A DNA stretch of 64,000 bases from Flectobacillus rivi (GTDB taxonomy: Bacteria; Bacteroidota; Bacteroidia; Cytophagales; Spirosomataceae): contig NZ_JASHIE010000001.1 in NCBI RefSeq assembly GCF_030056655.1, positions 558,001 through 622,000 of the forward strand, written 5' to 3'. Below the pieces are notes generated by a model. It did no database searches and was not told the DNA's origin. It saw only the letters and a list, made by a program, of their open reading frames with translations. Position numbers and translations under genes: made by a program. Positions 45,740-54,341 of the stretch are shown here, one piece after another (position 1 is the first letter of the stretch; the number at the start of each line of letters is the position of its first letter).

Positions 45740-48700
45740 TTAGAACGATAACTTGAGAGAGCCACCGATTCTGCGTGCACTTGGTCCTGTCAAGAAGTCA
45801 AAACCAAGACCATTACCTACTCCTAAACCAAGGTTGTCTGTATCCAAATTCAACCCAGTTGGAATATGAAGGGCTTTGTACCAAAGGTTATTACCAGTTA
45901 CCGACAAGCTTGCGCCCTTGATACCAAAACGATTTAAGAAATTCTTAGGTAGGCTATATGAAAGTGCTACTTCTTGCAAACGAATCGTAGAGCCATCGTA
46001 CATACGACCTTCGTCACCAAAGAAGAATACGTTGTTGAAGTACACGTCAGAACCAGTAATTTGGATATTATTAGGTGTTCCATCTGCTTTTACCCCTGGA
46101 AAAACAAAGGTTTGTGCACGGTCATAACCTGTTTCTGGACCCGTTTCGATAGTCAGACCTCTACCCAATAAAGCTCCTGCCGTAGATGAGTATATAGCGC
46201 CTCCATGACGATACGATACCATGACGTTCAAAGAAAACTTCTTGTAATTGAAGGTATTAATCAAACTGGTTACAAAAGCAGGGTTAGGGTCACCCAAAAT
46301 CACAGGAGTAGTTGTTGCCTGTAAGTTACCTGAAGCATCTATCAACAATCGTCCTTGTGCATCTCTACGGAAGCCCGTACCTTTAATAATGTTAAAAGGC
46401 TTTCCAACAATCGCATAGTTACCCAACGATGAACCGAAACCTGAAATTTGTACCTCTTGAATAGTCCCTCCCAAATCCAATACTTCAGGCGTATTTCTTG
46501 AAAAATTGAAAGTTGCATCCCAACTAAAATCTCCTTTAGTAAATGGTGTTCCAGACAAACTCAACTCAATACCTTGGTTACGAATTTTACCTACGTTGAT
46601 GGTTGTACTGGTATAACCTGTGGCAGCATCCAATGGTGCTGAAGTAATCAGATTACGGGTATCACGACGATAAACCGTTAAATCGAAGCTCAATTTGTTG
46701 TTGAACAATTTACCTTCCAAACCAAATTCTGTTTCAGTATGAAGCTCTGGTTTTAGGTTAGGATTACCTAAAGTATTGTCTACAGAGTGGGTCTGAATTG
46801 GTCCTGTTGTAAACCAGCCTCTGGCATTTTGATTTAGGATGTTACGTGTTTGGTAAGGATTAGGAAAACCTGCTGAAGTACCAATACCTGCACGCACTTT
46901 TAAGAAATTGACTGTATTACTGGCAAGACCTTCAAAAGCAGTTGTTGGTACAAAAGACAAACTGGCAGATGGATAGAAAATCTGTCTATTTTCTTTTTCT
47001 ACAGTAGATGTCCAATCGTTACGACCAGCCAAGTTCAAGAACAAATAGTTGTTATAATCGGCTGTTATTTCACCAAATACCCCCAAACGAGTTTGCTCAC
47101 TTGTATAATTACTTGCTACGTTGTCAATAAAATTAGAGTGACGAAACAAGTTTCTCGCCAATTGGTTTTGACTGGTAATACTATATGATGAAAATCTATC
47201 ATTTCGCATATTACCACCGATTTTACCTGACATGGTCAATTTGTCAGATAATGTTTTATTATACGACAATATCAACGAGTTATCCCAAATGGTATTCTTA
47301 AAGTTTAAGGTATTATACAAACCATTCACATAAGATACACCTCCTTTATTCAACATATATTCTTGCTGCTCGTCATAAGTATCCAAGCCTATTTTATATA
47401 ACAAAAGTAAATCTTTCGCTAAATCATAGTTGAAAGTAGTAGCTGCGAAAAAGCGGTTTACTACGCCTGTGGTTTTATAATTTGCTAAAATCCAACGTGG
47501 ATTGGGAATATCATTACCACTTCTGAAGTACACCGAACTTCCGTCGACTGGACTTTCGTAAGGCCAGCCCATCAAATCTACTTGGCGTGGTGTAAACAAA
47601 ACGTTGGCCAACACAGAAGGGAAATCATTGGCATTGTTACCTTGTCCAGCACTCAACGGTGGTGCATATTGGTCGGTATTAGCAAAATTAAATGACGTAG
47701 TGGCTGAAAGCTTTTTAGTTAGTTGAGCATTCAAACCCAAACCAATATTTAATCTTTTCAGCCCGTTTTCAGGAATAAAACCTTGTTCTGCATTATATCC
47801 TGCTGATACGTTGTAACTCACTTTTTCGCCTCCTCCTGAAATATTCAGGGAAGTATTCGAAATAAGTCCTGTTCTGAAAAAATCGCTTACGTTATTGGGA
47901 AAAATTTCCATTTTGTAAGGACTCACCGACGCCACATAATCAGCCATTGCAGCACGAGTTGTGGTATTAGTAAAAAACGCATAAGGGTGAGTTGTCAAGG
48001 CTGTATTGGTATTTTGAGAAGGATACAAATACGATTCAGCCAAGGATGGTCCCCAGTTACTAAAGAAATATCCTAAGTTTTGCTGAAAGCCACCAACATA
48101 GGTATTTTGGTAACGAGGTAAATGAGCCGTGTTGGTAAACAAAGATTGCGTTACTGAAAACTCTGTTTTACGAGCTTTTTTAGTACCATTTTTAGTCGTA
48201 ATCAAAATTACGCCATTTCGTCCTTGGTCGCCATACGTAACCGTTGCGGCTAAGCCTTTCAATACTGTTACATTTTCAACATTGTTAGGGTCAATATCCA
48301 AGAAACGGCTCGAAGAAGATTGTCCACCGCCAGTAAAGCCTCCACGAGTGTTAGTATTGGAGTTAAATGGAACACCATCGACCACAAACAAAGGTTGTAC
48401 CGAACCCGTAATAGACGAGTATCCACGAATCGTGATGTTGGTTCCTGTACCCGATACCCCTGAAGTTGAGGTGATATTTACCCCAGGAATTTTTCCTTGT
48501 AAAACCCGACCAACATCCGCTTGGGGTCTGTCTTCCATTACTTTCTTGTCGAGCGTGGTGATAGAATAGCCCAAGGCACGTTTTTCGCGCACGATTCCTT
48601 GTGCTGTAACGACTACCTCCGAAAGTTGCTTGGTGTCACTTCCCAACTGCACATTAATAGTTGTTTGTGTTCCAACGGGAACTTCTTTGGTTTCAAAACC

Positions 48701-48931
48701 CACAAAAGAAAAACGTAAAACGGCATTAGCGCCACTAACAGGAAGAGAGTAATTGCCCGAAGCATCAGTTTGAGCACCTTTGGTAGTGCCGACCAGTGTA
48801 ATAGATACTCCTGGTAAACTCGTTCCGTCTTCGGCAGACGTCACCTTTCCCACCACCTTACGTTCTTGTGCTTGTAAAAACGCACAGGACAATAAGGTAG
48901 CGAGAAAAGTCAAGAGGAGACTTTTCTTCAT
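45740..48931 (-). CDS. SusC/RagA-family TonB-dependent receptor (copy 2)
   Basis: The 1063-residue receptor has a Sec signal ending C-A-F-L-Q-A-Q, a carboxypeptidase-regulatory-like domain (about 22-110), S-E-V-V-V-T-A-Q-G and a plug with N-I-T-I-R-G-Y-S-S-I and G-D-Q-G-R-N-G-V-I-L-I-T-T-K-N-G. The barrel ends R-R-I-G-G-S-L-K-L-S-F. The signal and first domain are nearly identical to copy 1 while the barrel is different, suggesting N-terminal conservation for TonB interaction and barrel divergence for substrate. It heads a three-gene operon. Confidence 0.95.
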   Translation of the reverse strand: MKKSLLLTFLATLLSCAFLQAQERKVVGKVTSAEDGTSLPGVSITLVGTTKGAQTDASGNYSLPVSGANAVLRFSFVGFETKEVPVGTQTTINVQLGSDTKQLSEVVVTAQGIVREKRALGYSITTLDKKVMEDRPQADVGRVLQGKIPGVNITSTSGVSGTGTNITIRGYSSITGSVQPLFVVDGVPFNSNTNTRGGFTGGGQSSSSRFLDIDPNNVENVTVLKGLAATVTYGDQGRNGVILITTKNGTKKARKTEFSVTQSLFTNTAHLPRYQNTYVGGFQQNLGYFFSNWGPSLAESYLYPSQNTNTALTTHPYAFFTNTTTRAAMADYVASVSPYKMEIFPNNVSDFFRTGLISNTSLNISGGGEKVSYNVSAGYNAEQGFIPENGLKRLNIGLGLNAQLTKKLSATTSFNFANTDQYAPPLSAGQGNNANDFPSVLANVLFTPRQVDLMGWPYESPVDGSSVYFRSGNDIPNPRWILANYKTTGVVNRFFAATTFNYDLAKDLLLLYKIGLDTYDEQQEYMLNKGGVSYVNGLYNTLNFKNTIWDNSLILSYNKTLSDKLTMSGKIGGNMRNDRFSSYSITSQNQLARNLFRHSNFIDNVASNYTSEQTRLGVFGEITADYNNYLFLNLAGRNDWTSTVEKENRQIFYPSASLSFVPTTAFEGLASNTVNFLKVRAGIGTSAGFPNPYQTRNILNQNARGWFTTGPIQTHSVDNTLGNPNLKPELHTETEFGLEGKLFNNKLSFDLTVYRRDTRNLITSAPLDAATGYTSTTINVGKIRNQGIELSLSGTPFTKGDFSWDATFNFSRNTPEVLDLGGTIQEVQISGFGSSLGNYAIVGKPFNIIKGTGFRRDAQGRLLIDASGNLQATTTPVILGDPNPAFVTSLINTFNYKKFSLNVMVSYRHGGAIYSSTAGALLGRGLTIETGPETGYDRAQTFVFPGVKADGTPNNIQITGSDVYFNNVFFFGDEGRMYDGSTIRLQEVALSYSLPKNFLNRFGIKGASLSVTGNNLWYKALHIPTGLNLDTDNLGLGVGNGLGFDFLTGPSARRIGGSLKLSF

Positions 48932-49315
48932 AAATTGTAGTATTTAGTAAAGGTTAAAAATTTGTATTGCAGTCTCAAATTATAACTTTTCCAATAAGAG
49001 ACAAAATGACTTTTTAAGAAATTTGAATAAGTAGAAAGGGGTTTTGAAGAGATTTTGGAAAGAGGTAAAAATCAAAGTGGCAATCTATTGCCGACATTTT
49101 GAGTAATTACTACCAATTGGCATTTTTTGTAGACGAATAACCAATATGTGTCCAAGTAATTTCACTCAAAGGGTTTTTTATCATAGTTTTTTTTCAAAAA
49201 AAGCAATTTTTTTATCGATTTCTCACATTTATTACCAAATGTTAATTCACTATTAAAAAGTAATAATTTTCACAACAACAAAATATTGTACTATTCAAAG
49301 TTTATTTAAAACAAA
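48932..49315. other. 384-bp gap upstream of susC2
   Basis: It holds the susC2 promoter at 48976-49005 and AT-rich sequence. There is no ORF, hairpin or 7-nt repeat that I can see. Confidence 0.4.
48976..49005 (-). promoter_or_regulatory. Promoter of susC2
   Basis: On the minus strand TTTG (49002-49005) is followed 17 bp later by TATAATTTG (48976-48984), 45 bp before the susC2 ATG. It has the same -7 sequence as the susC1 promoter candidate. Confidence 0.65.
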
Positions 49316-50074
49316 TTAAACACTCAGCAATTGAGGTAAATCGAGTGAGGAGGCAAAGTCATAACCCGCTTTAAAAATCTCTTTCGCTTTTCTCACGTCC
49401 TGAGGTTCAAAATTTACTAGAGCAGGCGGTTCTATCAGTAAATTACACTGTGCAAGGCGAGGTTTGGAGTTATTATTAATGGCTAAATAAAGACTTTTTT
49501 GAAGTACACTTGGTATTGATTTGATATTCGGATTTTTACCAAAAGGATTACAGTGACTTCCAATGATAAAATCACAACGTGATTGAAGCGGCTCAATAGG
49601 CATATTATTCAACACCCCTCCATCAACAAGTACTCGCCCATCAAACGTTACAGGTTCGAACAAGCCAGGAATACTACAAGATGCCAAGACTGGCTTGATG
49701 AGTTCTCCAGAAGAATAAAATACACTTTCTCCCTGCATAATGTCTGTGGCGTTCACAAACAAAGGCAGTTTAAGATTTTCGAACGAATTGTGTGGAAGAT
49801 ATTTGAGGTATATCTCCTCTGCTTTTTGCATACGCAACAAACCCAATCGGCTAAATGCAGGACGAAAAGCCTTGAGGGTATTGGAGGAAACCACTATTTC
49901 AAAAATATGATCAGGAGAATACCCTGCGGCAAACATTACTCCAGCAATAGAACCTGCGCTACATCCTGAAATGTAATCAATAGGGATTTTTTGCTCAACT
50001 AATGATTTGAGTACTCCCAAATGAGCAATACCCCTTGCTCCTCCTCCAGATAAAACTAAGCCAATTTTTTTCAT
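49316..50074 (-). CDS. Patatin-like phospholipase
   Basis: From the ATG at 50074 the product has 252 residues and begins K-K-I-G-L-V-L-S-G-G-G-A-R-G, the oxyanion-hole motif of bacterial patatins such as RssA. The nucleophile is Ser39 in G-C-S-A-G, and the Asp of the Ser-Asp dyad is in V-D-G-G-V-L-N-N. A longer reading from 50143 adds 23 residues encoded by a 15-bp tandem repeat (T-D-N-G-Y units), which is unlikely to be translated. Likely a lipid acyl hydrolase in the cytoplasm or at the membrane; its substrate is unknown. Confidence 0.9.
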   Translation of the reverse strand: MKKIGLVLSGGGARGIAHLGVLKSLVEQKIPIDYISGCSAGSIAGVMFAAGYSPDHIFEIVVSSNTLKAFRPAFSRLGLLRMQKAEEIYLKYLPHNSFENLKLPLFVNATDIMQGESVFYSSGELIKPVLASCSIPGLFEPVTFDGRVLVDGGVLNNMPIEPLQSRCDFIIGSHCNPFGKNPNIKSIPSVLQKSLYLAINNNSKPRLAQCNLLIEPPALVNFEPQDVRKAKEIFKAGYDFASSLDLPQLLSV

Positions 50075-50080
50075 ATAGAT

Positions 50081-50140
50081 GTTATCTGTGTATCCGTTAT
50101 CTGTGTATCCGTTATTTGTGTATTTGTTATCTGTTAATTT
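50081..50140. repeat. 15-bp tandem repeat upstream of the patatin gene
   Basis: Four 15-bp units start at GTTATCTGTGTATCC. Units 1 and 2 (50081-50110) are identical, and units 3 and 4 are degenerate. It lies 7 bp upstream of the patatin ATG on the minus strand, thus in its leader. It can be seen as alternating 7- and 8-nt subunits (TTATCTG, TGTATCCG). Confidence 0.85.
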
Positions 50141-50177
50141 CATTTCACTATCCTCTTCCTCACACCTATCTTCTTTT

Positions 50178-50226
50178 CACTATCCCCTAACCCCTATGCC
50201 CTCGTCCCTATTCCCTTTTTCTCTAT
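50178..50226. repeat. 7-nt-periodic repeat (CCCTATC family)
   Basis: Seven heptamers: CACTATC, CCCTAAC, CCCTATG, CCCTCGT, CCCTATT, CCCTTTT, TCTCTAT. It lies between the divergent patatin and MBL genes, about 70 bp before the MBL start. The same unit type occurs at 15799-15826. Confidence 0.75.
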
Positions 50227-50294
50227 TCCATCTATAATTTACTCAACTTCTCTTATCTTGCAAATGTTTAACAAGACAAAACTCAAGAACAGTT

Positions 50295-51134
50295 ATGAAT
50301 CTTTACAGTATCGATGCTGGCAACTTCAAATTAGATGGAGGTGCAATGTTTGGAGTTGTTCCAAAAACTTTCTGGAACAAATGGTCACCTGCCGACGAAA
50401 ATAATCTTTGTACATGGAAGATGCGATGTCTACTTATCGAGCAAGGAAATCAGCTTATATTGGTTGACACAGGTATGGGCGATAAACAGGATGCTAAATG
50501 GCAATCGTATTATTATCGACATGGCGAATCAGACTTAATCAGTTCTATTCGGAAGGCAGGATTTTCGGAAAACGACATCACTGATGTAATCTTAAGTCAT
50601 TTGCATTTTGACCATTGTGGAGGCGCTGTACAATGGAATAAAGCCCAAACAGGCTTCGAAAGCACATTTTCGAATGCTAAATATTGGACACATTCGAAGC
50701 ACCTAGATTGGGCACTAAACCCCAATATGCGTGAAAAAGCGACTTTTTTCAAAGACAATATTTTACCGCTACAAGAAGCAGGACAGCTTTATTGTATCGA
50801 TAAAGACCAACCTTCATTTGAGAACATAGAGTTTTTATTGGCTGATGGTCATACCGAAAAAATGTTGATGCCCAAAATAAATTACCAAGGACAAACTGTT
50901 TTGTTTGTGGCGGATACGATTCCTTCGGCAGGGCATATTCCTGTACCTTATGTGATGGGCTATGATATCCGACCGCTCCAGACGATGGAAGAAAAGACAA
51001 GTATTCTTTCAAAAGCAGCTGAGGAAAAATGGGTGCTCTTCTTTGACCATGACCCCAATCATGACTGCGCAACGGTCGTTTCAACAGAAAAAGGATTCAA
51101 AATTGAACATACATTTCCGTTGACTGAACTATAA
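50295..51134 (+). CDS. Metallo-beta-lactamase-fold hydrolase
   Basis: The 279-residue cytoplasmic protein has the MBL zinc motif H102-L-H104-F-D106-H107-C-G-G. It also has I-L-V-D-T-G-M-G-D near residue 55, and downstream metal ligands in L-L-A-D-G-H-T-E, V-A-D-T and F-D-H-D-P. The pattern fits the AHL-lactonase/quorum-quenching-like and broad MBL families (Lactamase_B). The substrate cannot be told. It is divergent from the patatin gene. Confidence 0.88.
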   Translation: MNLYSIDAGNFKLDGGAMFGVVPKTFWNKWSPADENNLCTWKMRCLLIEQGNQLILVDTGMGDKQDAKWQSYYYRHGESDLISSIRKAGFSENDITDVILSHLHFDHCGGAVQWNKAQTGFESTFSNAKYWTHSKHLDWALNPNMREKATFFKDNILPLQEAGQLYCIDKDQPSFENIEFLLADGHTEKMLMPKINYQGQTVLFVADTIPSAGHIPVPYVMGYDIRPLQTMEEKTSILSKAAEEKWVLFFDHDPNHDCATVVSTEKGFKIEHTFPLTEL

Positions 51135-51518
51135 TAATAATTAGTCATAGGCTGATGAGAATTTACAAACAACTCAACCGCGTTTATCTGCTAGTGAATA
51201 AGTATTTCTTGTCAGCCAACCGTTATTCTTGCCCAATTCACGAAAAATTATATTGCATTAACACTTTGGCAAGGTTTTAGTGTTACCATTTACTCAGTTA
51301 GCAAAACAATCTGTATATAACCACTAAAATTTTTCTGGTTTATTGTAAATAATTAATATCTTTATGTGGTTTTCAGCCATACCCATAAAATCATTGATAT
51401 TAAATTTCTTACGAAAAGTCCGCCCAACAAAAATCTTCGTATATAAGGCAAGATGTGATTGCTAACACCTTTTAATTTGTTACAAGAGCGCTTCAGCCTC
51501 ATATACCACTGTCAAATT
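51135..51518. other. 384-bp gap
   Basis: A 41-codon ORF from an ATG at 51154 exists but has no recognisable feature, and I do not call it. Otherwise it is AT-rich sequence that should hold the promoter for the receiver gene. Confidence 0.35.
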
Positions 51519-51959
51519 ATGATTACCAACATGTTGAAGAAAGTTTTACTTGTAGACGATGACTCTGTCACTTTATCACTTTGTGATATGGTCATAAAAC
51601 GCTTTACCTTTGCCGAAGAGGTCGATAAAGCGCAAAATGGGCAGGAAGCAATCGATTATTTCAACGATATTGTAGATGATTCTAACAATACGAATATTAG
51701 TGTGCCTGCAATCATTTTCTTAGATTTGAATATGCCTGTTATGAATGGTTGGGATTTTCTAGATGAATTTATCCGTAAAGGATTTAATAAACTTTTTCCA
51801 GAAACTCGCATCATTGTTCTTTCATCGAGTATCGACCCAAGAGATATACAGAGAGCCAGCAATTACGACATCATTATCGAATTTATCAGCAAGCCCCTTA
51901 CCTTGAAAGTGATTAAAGAGATCAAACAGCACTCTGTGTTAGTTCCACATTTCTCTTAA
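51519..51959 (+). CDS. Single-domain CheY-like response regulator
   Basis: From the ATG at 51519 the product has 146 residues (another ATG at 51531 is equally good; the TTG at 51459 is unlikely). It is a lone receiver domain with acidic pocket D13-D14-D15, phospho-acceptor Asp69 in F-L-D-L-N-M-P-V-M-N-G-W and the conserved Lys in I-S-K-P-L-T. No output domain is present, so it acts by protein interaction or phosphotransfer. It resembles the receiver at 53574, including F-L-D-L-N-M-P-V-M-x-G-W-D-F-L, and belongs to the local signalling cluster. Confidence 0.9.
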   Translation: MITNMLKKVLLVDDDSVTLSLCDMVIKRFTFAEEVDKAQNGQEAIDYFNDIVDDSNNTNISVPAIIFLDLNMPVMNGWDFLDEFIRKGFNKLFPETRIIVLSSSIDPRDIQRASNYDIIIEFISKPLTLKVIKEIKQHSVLVPHFS

Positions 51960-52128
51960 ATATTACAAAACCAAGATAGCCGACTTGTCATTATACTTCT
52001 CTATACTACAGATTGTTAACTAGACTATTGTCATAAAATTCTTGTTAACAGAAGTATTTTACAGATTTTTTTTGATTTTATTTCCTTCTCTAAGGATTCG
52101 GATATTTCAATACTTATTCTATTTTTGT

Positions 52129-52169
52129 AACCGAGTGCAATGTAATTATGACATTTCACTCGGTTTTTT
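52129..52169 (+). terminator. Intrinsic terminator
   Basis: ACCGAGTGCAATGT pairs with ACATTTCACTCGGT (13 of 14 bp) with a 7-nt loop and is followed by six T. It lies 170 bp past the receiver gene stop, in the 51960-52332 gap, and probably ends that transcript. Nothing else stands out in this gap. Confidence 0.88.
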
Positions 52170-52332
52170 ATCTCTAACCAAAGAATTTACTCTTGGTTTC
52201 CAAACCCAGAGTTGATTTATGCTATTTTGTTATGAGTCATAGAAGCAATTCTATTGACGAGTTTCTGGTGCACTGATACCGCATTTTATCAAACCCATTA
52301 AGAAACGCTCTTAGTTACAACTAATTGATTCG

Positions 52333-53346
52333 ATGAAAATGAACCGCCTTTACTGGTCTGCCCAAATTTTTGGATGGCTAGGTTTTAGCGTATGTATGCT
52401 CTTGGCTATTCTCCAATCGCCACTTACGATTTGGGAATGGATGATGCTTGTCATACCTTTTAATATTATTGGGCATGCTATTGGCTATGCACTGTATAGC
52501 ATTCTTGCCAAATTTCAATTCAGCTTACATTTGCTCAATCGCAATATCAAGTATAGTTTTGGCTTTCTGATTGTTTCTGCGTTACTGTTTTCGCTTGCCT
52601 ACAAAGGATGTTTGACTCTTATCTTACCTTCTCTAGATAGCATTACTTGGACCCAAACATCAGCTATTGGTCTATTAGGCGCAGGTATTTGGCTTTCTTT
52701 ATACTTGTCTATTCGTACAGTAAAACAGTTTTACGTGGATCTACGTACAGAAGCAACTGTTCAAAATCTCATCCGAAGCACCGAATTAGATAGCCTGAAA
52801 AGTCAATTGAATCCTCATTTTTTATTCAATTCCTTAAATTCTATCAAAGCTTTAGTTAGAATAGACCCTCCCTTAGCTCAAAAATCCATTATTCAATTAT
52901 CGGATATTCTCAGAAAGTCGCTAACCATCAGCGAAACGCCAATGATACAGCTCATGGATGAGCTACTGATGATGCAACAATATCTTGATTTAGAAAAAAT
53001 TAGATTTGATAAAAGACTTACCTATCATTTCAAGCTCGAAAATCAATCCTTGAATTTTCGTATTCCTTCCATGTCCTTATATCTGCTTGTAGAGAATGCC
53101 ATTAAGCATGGAGTAAGTAAGTTGAGAAAAGGCGGTGAGCTTTTTATTCACACCCGAAGCGAAGAAACTCATTTGTATATTATCGTCAGAAATACGGGAG
53201 TTCTTGAAAAGAAGGATAATTTTTATGGAACAAGCCTAAAAAATCTTGAAAGAAGGCTCAATCACATGTATAATGGCAAAGCGAAATTGCTTTTTAGCGA
53301 ACAAGAAGGTATGGTTATAGCTACCTTGTGTATTCCGATTGAGTAG
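52333..53346 (+). CDS. LytS/His_kinase-type sensor kinase
   Basis: The 337-residue membrane kinase has four N-terminal TM segments (about 8-130). A His_kinase domain (PF06580) follows, with His162 in Q-L-N-P-H-F-L-F-N-S-L-N-S and an ATPase with L-L-V-E-N-A-I-K-H-G. Such kinases normally pair with a LytTR response regulator encoded next to them. None is adjacent here; the nearest LytTR protein (58916) lacks a receiver. The neighbours are CheY-like receivers on either side, which are candidate partners. Confidence 0.9.
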   Translation: MKMNRLYWSAQIFGWLGFSVCMLLAILQSPLTIWEWMMLVIPFNIIGHAIGYALYSILAKFQFSLHLLNRNIKYSFGFLIVSALLFSLAYKGCLTLILPSLDSITWTQTSAIGLLGAGIWLSLYLSIRTVKQFYVDLRTEATVQNLIRSTELDSLKSQLNPHFLFNSLNSIKALVRIDPPLAQKSIIQLSDILRKSLTISETPMIQLMDELLMMQQYLDLEKIRFDKRLTYHFKLENQSLNFRIPSMSLYLLVENAIKHGVSKLRKGGELFIHTRSEETHLYIIVRNTGVLEKKDNFYGTSLKNLERRLNHMYNGKAKLLFSEQEGMVIATLCIPIE

Positions 53347-53349
53347 GAC

Positions 53350-53377
53350 AATTTCAGATTTATGATTTGGAATTTCC
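53350..53377. repeat. 7-nt-periodic repeat (GATTTGG family)
   Basis: Four heptamers: AATTTCA, GATTTAT, GATTTGG, AATTTCC, starting 4 bp past the LytS-type kinase stop. It is the most degenerate member of the set. The remaining ~195 bp up to the next gene holds nothing recognisable. Confidence 0.5.
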
Positions 53378-53573
53378 AACAAAAAGAAAATTTCAAGTCT
53401 TCAGTATAACACATCTGATATGGTATTCAATTAGAGACAATGAAAAATTAAATTGTATTATTACTCTTTTGGTAAAAGCCATAGGCACTAAGCAAAAATG
53501 CATTAATAATTTCGCAAGAAGCTTTGATTCTTTTTGCGTACAGCATAAAGCCTAATGCCTATTGCGGGCAAAC

Positions 53574-53999
53574 TTAATTAAAGTATTTCTTCAATTGGCT
53601 GCTTTTTTTGAGCTCATTCAAAATCTCCATGGTGAGAGGTTTGCTAATAAACTCAAGTACAATCTTATACTTTCCAGCCTTTACAAAGTCTTCTGGGTCG
53701 ATAGTCGAAGAAAGGATACACACCTTAGTTTCGGGATATTGAGTAGCGAATTTTTGAAGATAAGCTTTCAAAAAATCCCATCCATCCATTACGGGCATAT
53801 TCAAATCCAAAAAAATCAGTGTAGGAACAATTCCGTCTGGAGATGTACCATCTTCTAGTGCATAAAATATGTCTAGTGCTTCTCTTCCATTTTTTACTGT
53901 CTGAACCTTCTTCGAAAAGCCACTATTCTTGATGGCAAACTCACAAAGTGAGAGTGCTATCAAATCGTCATCTACAACGAGTACACTTTCAATCATCAT
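53574..53999 (-). CDS. Single-domain CheY-like response regulator
   Basis: The 141-residue lone receiver has D10-D11-D12, phospho-acceptor Asp65 in F-L-D-L-N-M-P-V-M-D-G-W and Lys in I-S-K-P-L-T. It is similar along its length to the receiver at 51519. The start could be either of two adjacent Met codons. It is on the same strand as the large hybrid kinase at 54342 and lies 342 bp downstream of it, so it could relay its phosphate. Confidence 0.9.
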   Translation of the reverse strand: MMIESVLVVDDDLIALSLCEFAIKNSGFSKKVQTVKNGREALDIFYALEDGTSPDGIVPTLIFLDLNMPVMDGWDFLKAYLQKFATQYPETKVCILSSTIDPEDFVKAGKYKIVLEFISKPLTMEILNELKKSSQLKKYFN

Positions 54000-54341
54000 T
54001 TTAAATTATAAATTTACGAACCTCAAATAATTAAGTTAGGGTAAAATGAAGGTCTTTCCAGCGCAAAATAAGTACCCACTTCTAATAAGGTATTTTATCA
54101 ATACTTATTTATGAAATATTGCTGTTATATCTACATCAATAAAACCTAACTTTTATTCTGAATTACTAATTAACTAATACTATTTTAGACTTTCATACAA
54201 AATCGTATAAGCGAAGGATTTTCGTGTATAAACCAGATTTTCATTTATCTCAAAATCATGTCTTACAGTAAAGCGATTTCGTTTATCTTATTTAATCAAT
54301 TAATCACAAAAAAGGTAATTCTCATTTAACACTAATATCAA
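54000..54341. other. 342-bp AT-rich gap
   Basis: I find no ORF, no strong hairpin and no 7-nt repeat. It should contain the promoter of the downstream receiver gene on the minus strand. Confidence 0.4.

Noticed and set aside
48129..48569. 146-codon plus-strand ORF opposite susC2
   Set aside because: It lies fully inside the receptor gene and mirrors its codons.
51154..51279. 41-codon ORF in the gap before the receiver gene
   Set aside because: No motif, no neighbour logic and no terminator; a chance ORF is more likely.
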